Assembly (NCBI GenBank): GCA_947085845.1
Contig: CAMTXO010000001.1
Coordinates: forward strand, 1-64,000
Direction of reading: 5' to 3'
Source: JACPYF01 sp947085845
GTDB taxonomy: Bacteria > Patescibacteriota > Saccharimonadia > Saccharimonadales > Saccharimonadaceae
Length of the DNA stretch: 64,000 nucleotides
Numbering within the stretch: position 1 is the first letter of the stretch; every line of letters starts with the position of its first letter. Of the stretch, positions 33,851 through 42,626 are shown one piece after another. Position numbers and translations under genes: made by a program. Under the pieces are notes generated by a model. The model was given only the letters and a program-made list of their open reading frames with translations. It ran no database searches and had not been told where the DNA came from.

Positions 33851-35026
33851 CTAATATCTCTTTACTATCGGATAGCAAATGTTGCGGCCTTTCCAGTTCA
33901 CCTGACCGCGTTTATATTGTACGAAGCTTGCAACAATCAATACGATTTCTTGCACAGCCAGCAGTGGAACAACAAAAAACGATATGCAAAGAACAACGTA
34001 GTCGACCAGGCTGGTAACCCTTTTTATTTGACGGAAGTAAGCAACGTATACATAGTTTCCCAGTGCGGCTGCGAGGAGTGCGAGTAGCCAAGACACCTGT
34101 ATATATGATCCGTGTGAGCCTATGGTGAGTAGAAAGTGCAGTAGAACAAGTGACGGTAGAATAAACAGCAAAAAATGACTCATCAATGCAAAAAATGCTC
34201 GAAAAACGCTTTTGCCTAAAATCGGATACCACAGTCGAATGGCTGTTTCAGCCTGCGATGTCCAGTGCTTGGCGTACGTAATGTTTAATAAACGGCTACC
34301 GACCAAAAACCTGTACTCGTCATTGTCATTAAATTGCGCCGCTAACTCATTCTCTACATTAACTTTGTCTTTAAATGCGGCAAAACTGCCGACATCGTTT
34401 AAGTTGTCGGACTGAATTGCCCAAAGGCTAGTTGCAAGTGGCGTGTTAAATTTTAGAGGCAACACAAGCTGCCAAAAATATCTTAGTGGAGCAAAAATGA
34501 CACTTGCTCGTAAATTATCTACGCGCTGAGGTAAAACTGAAGCCATGCTGAGCTTTTTAAGCTGCATATATGCTACTAGCTGAGAAACGCTTTCGGGTGC
34601 AACTCGGCTGTCTACACTCATAAAAACTATATACTTCCCCTTAGCTTCGCTGGCTAACGTCTGATATGCGTTATTTTTGCCCAACCATCCATCGCTCGGC
34701 AATTCTCCTTTGATAAACCGAACTCCATCATGAGCAAAGCTTCGTATAATTTGCGATGTTTTGTCCTGCGAGCAGTCATCCAGGACAATGATCTCCAGCT
34801 TAGGATAGTCACTAGCAACAGCACTAGCTAAACAGTCGGCAAGTGCATGTGTTTCATTGCGAGCAGGTATACATAAGCTAACGCTTGGCGTATCTTCTAG
34901 TCTGCTAATTTTTTCTAGTTCCTTTGGTGAAATTTTGTACCGCTGGACTGAAAGTAAAGATTGCAACAGGAGTACTCCTAGTGCTGCAATGTCTAGAGTT
35001 AGTAAATATTCTAAAGTCCCAAACAT
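33851..35026 (-). CDS. GT2 membrane glycosyltransferase
   Basis: 391 residues. One N-terminal hydrophobic segment, then the GT-A domain: VSLCIPARNETHALADCLAS, EIIVLDDCSQDKTSQIIRSF, KGELPSDGWLGKNNAYQTLA, VFMSVDSRVAPESVSQLV (the DxD-like site) and three or four C-terminal membrane spans. It resembles the hopene/carotenoid-associated GT2 group and probably transfers sugars to a lipid carrier or lipid at the membrane. Confidence 0.85.
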   Translation of the reverse strand: MFGTLEYLLTLDIAALGVLLLQSLLSVQRYKISPKELEKISRLEDTPSVSLCIPARNETHALADCLASAVASDYPKLEIIVLDDCSQDKTSQIIRSFAHDGVRFIKGELPSDGWLGKNNAYQTLASEAKGKYIVFMSVDSRVAPESVSQLVAYMQLKKLSMASVLPQRVDNLRASVIFAPLRYFWQLVLPLKFNTPLATSLWAIQSDNLNDVGSFAAFKDKVNVENELAAQFNDNDEYRFLVGSRLLNITYAKHWTSQAETAIRLWYPILGKSVFRAFFALMSHFLLFILPSLVLLHFLLTIGSHGSYIQVSWLLALLAAALGNYVYVAYFRQIKRVTSLVDYVVLCISFFVVPLLAVQEIVLIVASFVQYKRGQVNWKGRNICYPIVKRY

Positions 35027-35101
35027 ATGAATGTAACTATTCTAACATGTGTACATCTAGCGATTATGCTAGCTCATTTTTGTTTTTGAAAAGTCAGGCT
35101 A

Positions 35102-35112
35102 TATAATACAAG
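35102..35112 (+). promoter_or_regulatory. -10 box for a leaderless GNAT-fusion mRNA
   Basis: A perfect TATAAT at 35102-35107 with TTGTTT at 35080-35085 (16-nt spacer). The start codons GTG 35113 and ATG 35116 lie at the predicted transcription start. Confidence 0.5.
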
Positions 35113-35115
35113 GTG

Positions 35116-36519
35116 ATGGAAACGTTTGAAACACAATTTGATTACAATGACTCAACGCCGGAAACGCCCGCTTTGGAAACTGTAGCTAGTGGCGAGCAAA
35201 AGCATATGAAATGCTCTCCAGCTATACGAGAATACCGACCGACCGATCTGGAGGCTATGGTAGAGCTAGATATTGCATCCTTTAAAAAAGTGTATAACGG
35301 ATACGAAAAGACACAAGATGAGCTAAAGACAGACTTGATGCAACAATTTGCTACTAGAATTGAAAAAACCGGCAACGAGTGGGTGCAAATACTTGAGGAC
35401 GAAAATACAGGCAAACTATTAGGTTTTCTAATGAGCTGTCCGACAAACAAAAAGCCAGACGACTTCGAGTCCTGGGAGGATACTACAGACGATGGCACAC
35501 TTGAAACTACTTTTGACCCACAAGGTGAAAATATATATGTAGTAAGTCTCACCATGGCGCCGAATACACTAGGGAAACGCTATCCGGATATGTTATATGC
35601 CAGCTTGATGTCTAAAGGTATCGCAGAAGGCTACTCGAGAGCCTTTTTCGAAGCTAGGCTTCCAGGCCTAAAACGATGGATGCAAAAACAATGTGAAGAG
35701 AAGGGCCTAGACATAGAAACATTGAACTCACTCCAAAAAGATCAGTTCGCAGAGGAGTATTTCAATCTAAAAAAAATCAACAAAGACGGCAAAGAGGTGC
35801 CTTATGATCCACTTATTAGATCATTTAGTGACCTAGGCTGTCGATTTACAAAGGTTATACCAGATGCTTACAAAGACGAGCCTTCGATGAATTACGGTGT
35901 TGTTGCAGTTTTTGATAACCCACTGCCAGAGTATGCACAGTCAATACGTCCTATAAAACGTCTCGCAGCTAGCGCTGTAAAGCTTGCCTCAAAGCACCCA
36001 AGATTGCTAGGAAGTCCAAAAAGTGAGATCGAGGCGGAAAAAACACCAAACAAACTGAAGCAAGCTTGGGACAAAAACAAAACCAAATTTGCCCTAGGTG
36101 CGTTCGCTACAAGCATAGCGCTAACTCTTGCGGCCGATCCATTCTCAGAAACAAAACATCGAGTTTTTGATGCCGCCCCATGGGTTGGAGGAGGACTAGT
36201 TGGCGGTGAAGTGCTGTGGATCGGAGGAGCTGCTATGATGCTAGCTGCTGTTGGTGAAAAAGCTATTAATCCTCTAAAAATAAAATCCAATATGGCTGAC
36301 ATAGCGCAAAAAGCAAACTCCAGCAAACTGTTTAAAGCAGGTTTTTATACAAATACTATAGGCGCAGTTGGTCAATTTGGCGCGCTGAGTACTGGAGTCA
36401 TCAGTAAGTTGCCTGTCCATTCCTGGGGAGTGCTTGGCATCGCTTTACTTGATCTTGGGATTACTATACATATACGAAAATCTATAAAGAACAAGTTGAA
36501 AGAGCTAGACACAAAGTAG
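35116..36519 (+). CDS. GNAT acetyltransferase-like domain fused to a membrane domain
   Basis: 467 residues from the ATG at 35116 (a GTG at 35113 is an alternative). Residues 30-240 look like a GNAT domain: IREYRPTDLEAMVELDIASF, WVQILEDENTGKLLGFLMSC, NIYVVSLTMAPNTLGKRYPD and YASLMSKGIAEGYSRAFFEA (the acetyl-CoA loop region). Residues about 315-455 contain several hydrophobic helices (GGGLVGGEVLWIGGAAMMLA, WGVLGIALLDLGITIHI). Substrate unknown; a membrane-anchored acetyltransferase is plausible. Confidence 0.65.
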   Translation: METFETQFDYNDSTPETPALETVASGEQKHMKCSPAIREYRPTDLEAMVELDIASFKKVYNGYEKTQDELKTDLMQQFATRIEKTGNEWVQILEDENTGKLLGFLMSCPTNKKPDDFESWEDTTDDGTLETTFDPQGENIYVVSLTMAPNTLGKRYPDMLYASLMSKGIAEGYSRAFFEARLPGLKRWMQKQCEEKGLDIETLNSLQKDQFAEEYFNLKKINKDGKEVPYDPLIRSFSDLGCRFTKVIPDAYKDEPSMNYGVVAVFDNPLPEYAQSIRPIKRLAASAVKLASKHPRLLGSPKSEIEAEKTPNKLKQAWDKNKTKFALGAFATSIALTLAADPFSETKHRVFDAAPWVGGGLVGGEVLWIGGAAMMLAAVGEKAINPLKIKSNMADIAQKANSSKLFKAGFYTNTIGAVGQFGALSTGVISKLPVHSWGVLGIALLDLGITIHIRKSIKNKLKELDTK

Positions 36520-36552
36520 AGCTTCATATTGCTTATATTTAACAGTGTTACT

Positions 36553-38739
36553 ATGATAGACATAGTTATGTTATTAGCAATTGTTGTAGCGGTGGTGGTT
36601 ATTTCTATTAGTCTTTTGGGGCTTGCTGTTATGTTAAAGACAGAGAAAGACCAAGCCAGCAAACTCTTTAGTTATCTATGCTACATTGCGGCATTTTGGG
36701 TGACAGCAAACTATTTAGGAGCAAATTACAAAGTAGATAACTTTTCCGAACTATTTATATATGCCGATTTCTTTGCAGGGCCATTATTGGCGTATGCATT
36801 TTTTATATTTATTTATTCGTTTACACAGGCATCAGATATGAAGTTCTCTCGAGTACTTACATGGTTGATGCCTTTTCTCACTATAGTAGCCTCGTTAGGC
36901 TCAATCAGCGGTATATTTGTACAGGTTACATTGCAACAGGGCTCTTCTGACATCCACTACACAAACTTATTTATAGTGTATGTGGCGATTATGTCTACAA
37001 TTGTCCTAGCAGGTATATACCTTTTACTCGCCGCATATAAAAAATCAGTTGGAAACAAAAAAAACCAGCTAAGAAATATGATTTTTGGTTTTGTTGTTGC
37101 TGCCTCGTTTGTTGGCTTTGCAAACCTAGTGTTGCCTAATTTTTCGCAATCAAATGAAATCAATCTAATTGTTGGTAACGTTTCATACTTGGCAATATTG
37201 TATTTTATTGTCACTATGTCGTATTCAACTGTTAAATATAGGCTTTTTGACATACGATATGTTGCTTTTAGATTGCTAGCGTATGTAGTGTCTTTGAGTA
37301 TAGTTGTTGTTTTGTTTGTCCTTGTGGCATTTAACCTAACAGGCATAATTTTTGGTGGGCAAATTATCTCGCAAGATTTGCAAGTGTACTATGTGTTAAC
37401 AACCATTGCCGTAGCGTTGCTATATGGCCATGTTAAAAAGTTTGTAGATCGTGGTACAAATCGACTGTTTTTTCAACAAAGCTATACAGTTCATAGCGCT
37501 ATCAGCAAAATAAGTAGTTTCGCGACCAGGAGCGTTGACCCTAGAAGTATACAGAGACATAGCCTGAATGTTTTTGAAGAAACAATACGTCCAGAGTATG
37601 CCTGTTTCGTGGTCCTAGGCTCAAACAACAAACTAGAACTAGCAACAGCTATAGGCAACTGTCCCAAAAAGTCACTTGAACTAGCTGGTTTTCTAGAAAT
37701 GTTAGAAAAAATACATCAAAAAATAACACTAGCAGAAGATGTGCGTACATCGAAGACCGTCGCGAAAGAATACTTCGAGCTAAGCCGTATTGGGGTTATT
37801 GCCCGACTTTCTACAAACAATAAATCTATTGGTTATATCATCCTTGGTGAAAAGAAAAACGGTAACAACTACAATCAGCACGATCTTCAGCTTCTGACTC
37901 TCGCATCAAATGACCTTGCTCTAGCTTTGCAGAACGCACTAGCATTTGAAGAAATCCAGGAGTTCAACGCAACACTACAAGCGAAGGTTAACAAAGCCAC
38001 TGCAGCTTTAAAAAGAACTAATGGCAAGCTTGTTGCGCTTGATGATACTAAGGACGAGTTTATATCTATGGCATCACACCAATTACGTACGCCACTAACA
38101 AGTATTAAAGGCTACATATCGATGATGTTAGAAGGTGATTTGGGCAAAATTAACCCAACTCAACGCAAAGCGCTAGAAGAAGCCTTCAACAGCTCCCAGC
38201 GCATGGTCTTTCTTATATCGGACTTTCTGAACGTGTCACGTATTCGTACTGGTAAATTTGTCATGGAAAAAGACGAAACCGACCTCAATCAAATTGTCAT
38301 AGAAGAAATTACCCAGCTTCGCGAACTCGCAGGCTTGCGCGACCAAACTATCAACTACAAACCACCAAAAAACTTTCCGAAAGTTATTTTAGATGACACT
38401 AAAACAAGACAGGTGATGATGAATTTTATTGATAACGCCATATTCTATACGCCAAAGAACGGCAAGATAGACATAGTACTAAAGGAGACAGACAAAGAAA
38501 TTATATTCCAAGTGACCGATACTGGCATTGGCGTACCAAAAAACGTACAGCATCGGCTATTTACAAAGTTCTTTCGTGCTGAAAATGCTCAAAATGCTCG
38601 GCCTGATGGAACAGGACTTGGACTATTTATGGGACAAAAAATTATTGATGCGCAGGGTGGCAAGATGATTTTTCATAGCGTAGAACATGAAGGCAGTACT
38701 TTTGGCTTTCGTTTTCCTATAAAAACTGTTAGAGCTTAA
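36553..38739 (+). CDS. Large sensor histidine kinase (7TM, GAF, HisKA, HATPase)
   Basis: 728 residues from the ATG at 36553; a TTG at 36529 would add eight residues. Neither has a clear binding site. About seven to eight membrane spans lie in residues 1-300, a GAF-like domain in about 315-470 (IGVIARLSTNNKSIGYIILG), a coiled linker, HisKA with FISMASHQLRTPLTSIKGYI, and HATPase_c with NFIDNAIFYTP, DTGIGVPKNVQHRLFTKF and GTGLGLFMGQKI. It overlaps the convergent prs gene by 4 bases. No response regulator is adjacent. Confidence 0.92.
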   Translation: MIDIVMLLAIVVAVVVISISLLGLAVMLKTEKDQASKLFSYLCYIAAFWVTANYLGANYKVDNFSELFIYADFFAGPLLAYAFFIFIYSFTQASDMKFSRVLTWLMPFLTIVASLGSISGIFVQVTLQQGSSDIHYTNLFIVYVAIMSTIVLAGIYLLLAAYKKSVGNKKNQLRNMIFGFVVAASFVGFANLVLPNFSQSNEINLIVGNVSYLAILYFIVTMSYSTVKYRLFDIRYVAFRLLAYVVSLSIVVVLFVLVAFNLTGIIFGGQIISQDLQVYYVLTTIAVALLYGHVKKFVDRGTNRLFFQQSYTVHSAISKISSFATRSVDPRSIQRHSLNVFEETIRPEYACFVVLGSNNKLELATAIGNCPKKSLELAGFLEMLEKIHQKITLAEDVRTSKTVAKEYFELSRIGVIARLSTNNKSIGYIILGEKKNGNNYNQHDLQLLTLASNDLALALQNALAFEEIQEFNATLQAKVNKATAALKRTNGKLVALDDTKDEFISMASHQLRTPLTSIKGYISMMLEGDLGKINPTQRKALEEAFNSSQRMVFLISDFLNVSRIRTGKFVMEKDETDLNQIVIEEITQLRELAGLRDQTINYKPPKNFPKVILDDTKTRQVMMNFIDNAIFYTPKNGKIDIVLKETDKEIIFQVTDTGIGVPKNVQHRLFTKFFRAENAQNARPDGTGLGLFMGQKIIDAQGGKMIFHSVEHEGSTFGFRFPIKTVRA

Positions 38740-39746
38740 CGTGCATTTTTGCCATTAAAGACTTTTGAGACGGAGCCCTCTTCGTGAACTTCACGTATAG
38801 CCTCTGCTATTTTTGGAGCCATGCTAACAACTTCCAGCTTATCACCAAGGCGTTCTAGGTGTTCCTGAGTAGGTAAAGTATCAGTAACAACAACTTTATC
38901 GATGGCCGATTTTTTAATATTTTTTGCTGCAGGATTGGATAGTATTCCGTGAGTGGCAATAGCAATGACTCCTATAGCACGCTGTTCTTTGAGCATTTTA
39001 GCTGCAGCGACTAGAGTACCAGCGGTATCTATCATGTCATCTACAATAATACATTGTCTTCCAGCAACTTCACCAAGTACACCTGTCGCTTCTGCTTTTC
39101 GTGTCTCTTTCGACCTTCTTTTGTCTATAATCGCGAGGTCAACACCAACTTCTTCAGCAAAATCTTGAACAAGCTCCGCTCTACCAGCATCTGGAGAAAC
39201 TAATACCACTCCAGAATTCTTCATTCTGTTTTCTGACTTCCAGTTTTTTATCCAGTCAGTAAGGATTTCCTGAGCGATGAGGGGATCGAAAGGGCCGTTT
39301 ATAAAGCCCTGCGCTTGTTCGGAATGAAGATCTACACTCATAATTCTATTAGCACCCGAACGAATAAGGTCCTGGATGGTCATAGAAGCACTTATCGGTT
39401 CACGTCCTTTGGCTTTTCTATCCTGCCTTAAATATGCGAGGTATGGTGATACAGCGGTAATCTCACGTGCAGATCCACGGCGAGCAGCATCAATGAGTAG
39501 TCTCTGCTCCATGATTGCATCATTCACTGATTTACCCCCAACAGCAGCGTGGGACTGTAGTACAAAGACATCTGAGCCGCGTACGGATTCTTGAAATCTC
39601 ACATAGTTTTCAGTGTTCGCAAAAGTTTTAAGATCAACTGGATCTAGCTTAGTACCTAGTTCATCTGCTATATCCTTAGCTAGTTGTGGATGAGTCTCGC
39701 CACTAACCAATGCTAGTCTGCCTCTGTTTCGTTCTGGTGAAGCCAT
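38736..39746 (-). CDS. prs: Ribose-phosphate pyrophosphokinase (PRPP synthetase)
   Basis: 336 residues. KGREPISASMTIQDLIRSGA, MSVDLHSEQAQGFI, VVLVSPDAGRAELV and the PRPP loop CIIVDDMIDTAGTLVAAA are the family signatures. It makes PRPP from ribose 5-phosphate and ATP for nucleotide salvage. An AGAGAGG precedes the ATG. The divergent secE-nusG unit follows. Confidence 0.95.
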   Translation of the reverse strand: MASPERNRGRLALVSGETHPQLAKDIADELGTKLDPVDLKTFANTENYVRFQESVRGSDVFVLQSHAAVGGKSVNDAIMEQRLLIDAARRGSAREITAVSPYLAYLRQDRKAKGREPISASMTIQDLIRSGANRIMSVDLHSEQAQGFINGPFDPLIAQEILTDWIKNWKSENRMKNSGVVLVSPDAGRAELVQDFAEEVGVDLAIIDKRRSKETRKAEATGVLGEVAGRQCIIVDDMIDTAGTLVAAAKMLKEQRAIGVIAIATHGILSNPAAKNIKKSAIDKVVVTDTLPTQEHLERLGDKLEVVSMAPKIAEAIREVHEEGSVSKVFNGKNAR

Positions 39747-39850
39747 GTAACCTCTCTTACTTTATTAAACTACCCACCAGTTCTTTTATATAAATGTTAC
39801 CATATAAGCAGACTTAAATCATTGTAATATTATAAACAGATGTGGCATGC

Positions 39851-39880
39851 TTGACTTACAGAGTGTTCATAGGCTATACT
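39851..39880 (+). promoter_or_regulatory. Promoter of secE-nusG
   Basis: TTGACT at 39851-39856, 18-nt spacer, TATACT at 39875-39880. The predicted start is about 39887, immediately before a terminator-like hairpin. Confidence 0.6.
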
Positions 39881-39890
39881 AACGCTTGAC

Positions 39891-39912
39891 AGTCTGCACA
39901 GCAGACTTTTTT
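39891..39912 (+). terminator. Terminator-like hairpin in the secE leader
   Basis: AGTCTGC (39891-39897) and GCAGACT (39901-39907) form a 7-bp stem with a 3-nt loop followed by a run of T to 39912. It sits between the promoter and the secE ribosome binding site, so it could act as an attenuator or as a 5' protective hairpin. Confidence 0.6.
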
Positions 39913-39929
39913 AATTGGGAGAATACATA

Positions 39930-40250
39930 GTGGCAACAAAAACTGTAAAGAAAATCAAGCTCGACAGTAAGAAAACAGCTAAAAAAGCTGTGGCAACAAA
40001 AACTGTAAAAAAGACTTCGAAAAATAGTGCGAATGGCAGAATTATTCAGGTAATTGCTAGCCCAATAACTGGTCTTATACGCTACGTCAAAGGTTCTTGG
40101 TATGAGCTTCGACAAGTTCGTTGGCCAAACCGCAAAGCGACCTGGGGTATGACTTTGGCTGTATTAGGTTTTACATTGTTTTTCTCTGTAGTTATCTTGG
40201 TTCTAGATGCAGCATTTCAATGGTTATTTAAAGAAATATTACTCAAGTAA
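39930..40250 (+). CDS. secE: Preprotein translocase subunit SecE
   Basis: 106 residues starting with GTG at 39930, preceded by GGGAGA at 39917-39922. The N-terminal 45 residues are basic and repetitive: VATKTVKK occurs twice. The SecE core is YVKGSWYELRQVRWPNRKAT followed by one membrane span (LAVLGFTLFFSVVILVLDAA). Partner of SecY. nusG follows after 19 bases. Confidence 0.95.
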   Translation: MATKTVKKIKLDSKKTAKKAVATKTVKKTSKNSANGRIIQVIASPITGLIRYVKGSWYELRQVRWPNRKATWGMTLAVLGFTLFFSVVILVLDAAFQWLFKEILLK

Positions 40251-40269
40251 AGAAGGAAATTAATACATT

Positions 40270-40818
40270 ATGAATTCACAAAAGCGATATGACTCAACTC
40301 GGCAGTGGTACACCATCCATACCTATGCTGGATACGAAGAAAAAGTAGCAGAAAGCATAAAACAGCGAATCGACAGTGTTGATATGGCAGATAAAATCTT
40401 TGACGTATTAGTTCCTAAAGAAAAGCAAATTGAAATCAAAAATGGTAAACGAAAAGTAGTTGAAAAGAAAATTTTCCAAGGCTACGTACTAGTCGAAATG
40501 AAACTATCCGAAGATGCTTGGTATATAGTTCGTAACACCCCAGGGGTGACTGGCTTTGTTGGTAGTGGTATCGACCCAACACCAGTGCCAGAACGTGATA
40601 TTGCACGTATCAAGAAACGCATGGGCGTAGAAGATCCAAAGCATCGTATCGACTTCACGGAAGGCGAAGTGGTAAATGTTATCGACGGTCCGTTCAAAGG
40701 CTTTGATGGCACAATAGATGAGATTGACCCTGTAAAAGGCAAGATCAAAGTACTTGTTAGTATGTTTGGTCGCGATACGCCTGTCGAGCTAGACGCTCTA
40801 CAAGTTAAAAAAGTTTAG
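40270..40818 (+). CDS. nusG: Transcription termination/antitermination protein NusG
   Basis: 182 residues. The NGN domain has QWYTIHTYAGYEEKVAESIK and VVEKKIFQGYVLVEM; the KOW domain has GEVVNVIDGPFKGFDGTIDE. NusG binds RNA polymerase and links it to Rho or the ribosome. It ends in a 4-nt convergent overlap with the next gene. Confidence 0.97.
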   Translation: MNSQKRYDSTRQWYTIHTYAGYEEKVAESIKQRIDSVDMADKIFDVLVPKEKQIEIKNGKRKVVEKKIFQGYVLVEMKLSEDAWYIVRNTPGVTGFVGSGIDPTPVPERDIARIKKRMGVEDPKHRIDFTEGEVVNVIDGPFKGFDGTIDEIDPVKGKIKVLVSMFGRDTPVELDALQVKKV

Positions 40819-41891
40819 CTCTCGATATATTTCTTAAAGTAAGCATCATCCATACCTGGAACTTTCTTCTTTATGAAACTCTTCCAATAATCCACTTTCT
40901 TTTTCAATATAGGATCTTTCGAGCTGTATTGATCAAGCTTCTTCATGCCATCTTTGGTAAACATATAAGAATACACCTCAGCTTTATCTTCTTCCCAGTT
41001 TGTCAAAGCATAGCCACTAATAAAACCTAGGGCAGGGTGGTCGGCGAAATTGTTTTCGTTACTGAGATCATACCCTGCATTATAAGAATCAATTCCACCA
41101 GAATTCAACTTGATCCAGTCTCTGTCATACGGATTGTCTACTCCAAATGACTGCTGGTCTATCCAGTGAGCTATCTCGTGATGTATTAGCTGTTTCAAAT
41201 ATGCGTCTGCGTACTCTTGCTGAATAGGTGTACTTACATCTTGAAATTGGCCTATATCGTAGATTATAGAAACGCTAGTAACGCCACCAGCTGAGTCATC
41301 ACCAATTTTTACTTGTTTAGCGAATACAAAGGCTTCAGGTGAGCTTGCGTATCTCATCCACTCTATTGGATATTTAGCATACTCGTCCGCAAATGTACTG
41401 ATTATTTTTTTAGCGAGAGGAAGGTCTGTTTCGGCTAGTGGGGTAATTGTTGTGCCTTCTATATAGGCTTCAAAAGATGCATTTTCAGAATCATCGACTA
41501 CTATTGGCGGGGCATTATATGAAGAGTAAGTCCCGTAGTCTTCCTTCATAGCATCAGCAAATGCTTTGGTCGCTGTATCACCTAGCTCTGCTAAGTTTTG
41601 TGCGTTGTTTATAGTCTGTACTATCTTTTCTTTGTTCACTTCACTGATGAAATGCATAGCCTTAGGGTCACGCTTACCTCCATTGTACGGCTTACTTGTG
41701 TCGCTGTTTTTTGATGTTTTATCATCCTTACTAGATAAAGATATAACTACAACGCCAATCACCACTACTGAGACTAGTGCAAGCACAATAAAGAGCCATT
41801 TTTTCTTTGGCTTACTTGGTTTCTGGGGTGGCGGTGTTGGCTGTGGTGACAATCGCACATCCTCTGCAGTAGTACTATGTATGTTTTCCAT
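40815..41891 (-). CDS. Membrane-anchored putative zinc metallopeptidase (HEIAH)
   Basis: 358 residues. A cytoplasmic Pro/Lys-rich tail (residues 1-30), one membrane span (WLFIVLALVSVVVIGVVVIS), then an outside domain. LIHHEIAHWIDQQSFGVDNP at about residues 237-256 holds an HExxH zinc motif, and YALTNWEEDKAEVYSYMFTK downstream offers a Glu as third ligand, as in gluzincin-like proteins. Probably a cell-surface peptidase. The predicted mRNA is leaderless. Confidence 0.72.
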   Translation of the reverse strand: MENIHSTTAEDVRLSPQPTPPPQKPSKPKKKWLFIVLALVSVVVIGVVVISLSSKDDKTSKNSDTSKPYNGGKRDPKAMHFISEVNKEKIVQTINNAQNLAELGDTATKAFADAMKEDYGTYSSYNAPPIVVDDSENASFEAYIEGTTITPLAETDLPLAKKIISTFADEYAKYPIEWMRYASSPEAFVFAKQVKIGDDSAGGVTSVSIIYDIGQFQDVSTPIQQEYADAYLKQLIHHEIAHWIDQQSFGVDNPYDRDWIKLNSGGIDSYNAGYDLSNENNFADHPALGFISGYALTNWEEDKAEVYSYMFTKDGMKKLDQYSSKDPILKKKVDYWKSFIKKKVPGMDDAYFKKYIES

Positions 41892-41906
41892 ATATGATGA
41901 ATTGTA
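41892..41906 (-). promoter_or_regulatory. -10 box for a near-leaderless surface peptidase mRNA
   Basis: TACAAT (reverse of 41901-41906) lies 9 nt before the ATG at 41891; no Shine-Dalgarno. Confidence 0.45.
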
Positions 41907-41994
41907 TTTCTCATTTAGTCTACTATTTTCAGTAGACTAAAACAATAAACTTATGCTAAACTTATTGAAAATACAAGTTTTCAAGGAGTTACTC

Positions 41995-42606
41995 ATGGAT
42001 CAAAACCCGGTACAGCCCCAGCAACAAACACCTCAACAAGTTACACCACCACCCGCGCCACAGCCTCCAGCTAGTAAGTCTACAATTCCTACCGTAGTCA
42101 TTGCTGTAGTAGTGAGCGTTGTCGTCGTCTTTGCATTAATAATAGGATTCCTCTACTTTCTAGGGAAATCTAGTGATTCGAGTGACAAGTCGTCAGGCAT
42201 TGAAACAGTAAAAAAAGAAGCCAAACTTGGCAGTACGATAGAGTTAGATAAAATCGAAGTATCTGTTGGTGACATAGAGAAAAAATCAGAGCTTGATCAG
42301 TATCAACAAGCCCCAGATGGCAAAGAATACGTACTGACCTATATAAAAGTATCTAACGGCTCAAAAGGTGATGTATCGGTTGGTAGTGCTTTCGAGCTGA
42401 GAACAAAAGAAAACAAAGTAGAATACTGTAGCGCTCCTTTCGGCGATGACTACAAAAAATTTGATCAACAAATTGCACCTGAAGGCGAAACCGAAGGCGA
42501 TTTATACTGCGAAATATCAAAAGACGATGATGTAAAGTCCATCAACTTTAAAGCATACGGTTCTGGCGAAGACTACACGACTTACCAAGGTGTATTTACA
42601 AACTAA
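41995..42606 (+). CDS. Membrane-anchored DUF4352-like protein
   Basis: 203 residues from the ATG at 41995, which has AAGGAG at 41983-41988; an upstream in-frame ATG at 41953 lacks one. A Pro/Gln-rich cytoplasmic tail, one span (PTVVIAVVVSVVVVFALIIG), a Ser/Asp linker, then an immunoglobulin-like domain with GKEYVLTYIKVSNGSKGDVS typical of DUF4352. Such domains occur on surface-exposed lipoproteins of unknown function. Confidence 0.75.
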   Translation: MDQNPVQPQQQTPQQVTPPPAPQPPASKSTIPTVVIAVVVSVVVVFALIIGFLYFLGKSSDSSDKSSGIETVKKEAKLGSTIELDKIEVSVGDIEKKSELDQYQQAPDGKEYVLTYIKVSNGSKGDVSVGSAFELRTKENKVEYCSAPFGDDYKKFDQQIAPEGETEGDLYCEISKDDDVKSINFKAYGSGEDYTTYQGVFTN

Positions 42607-42626
42607 TTGTATATACATAAACAACA

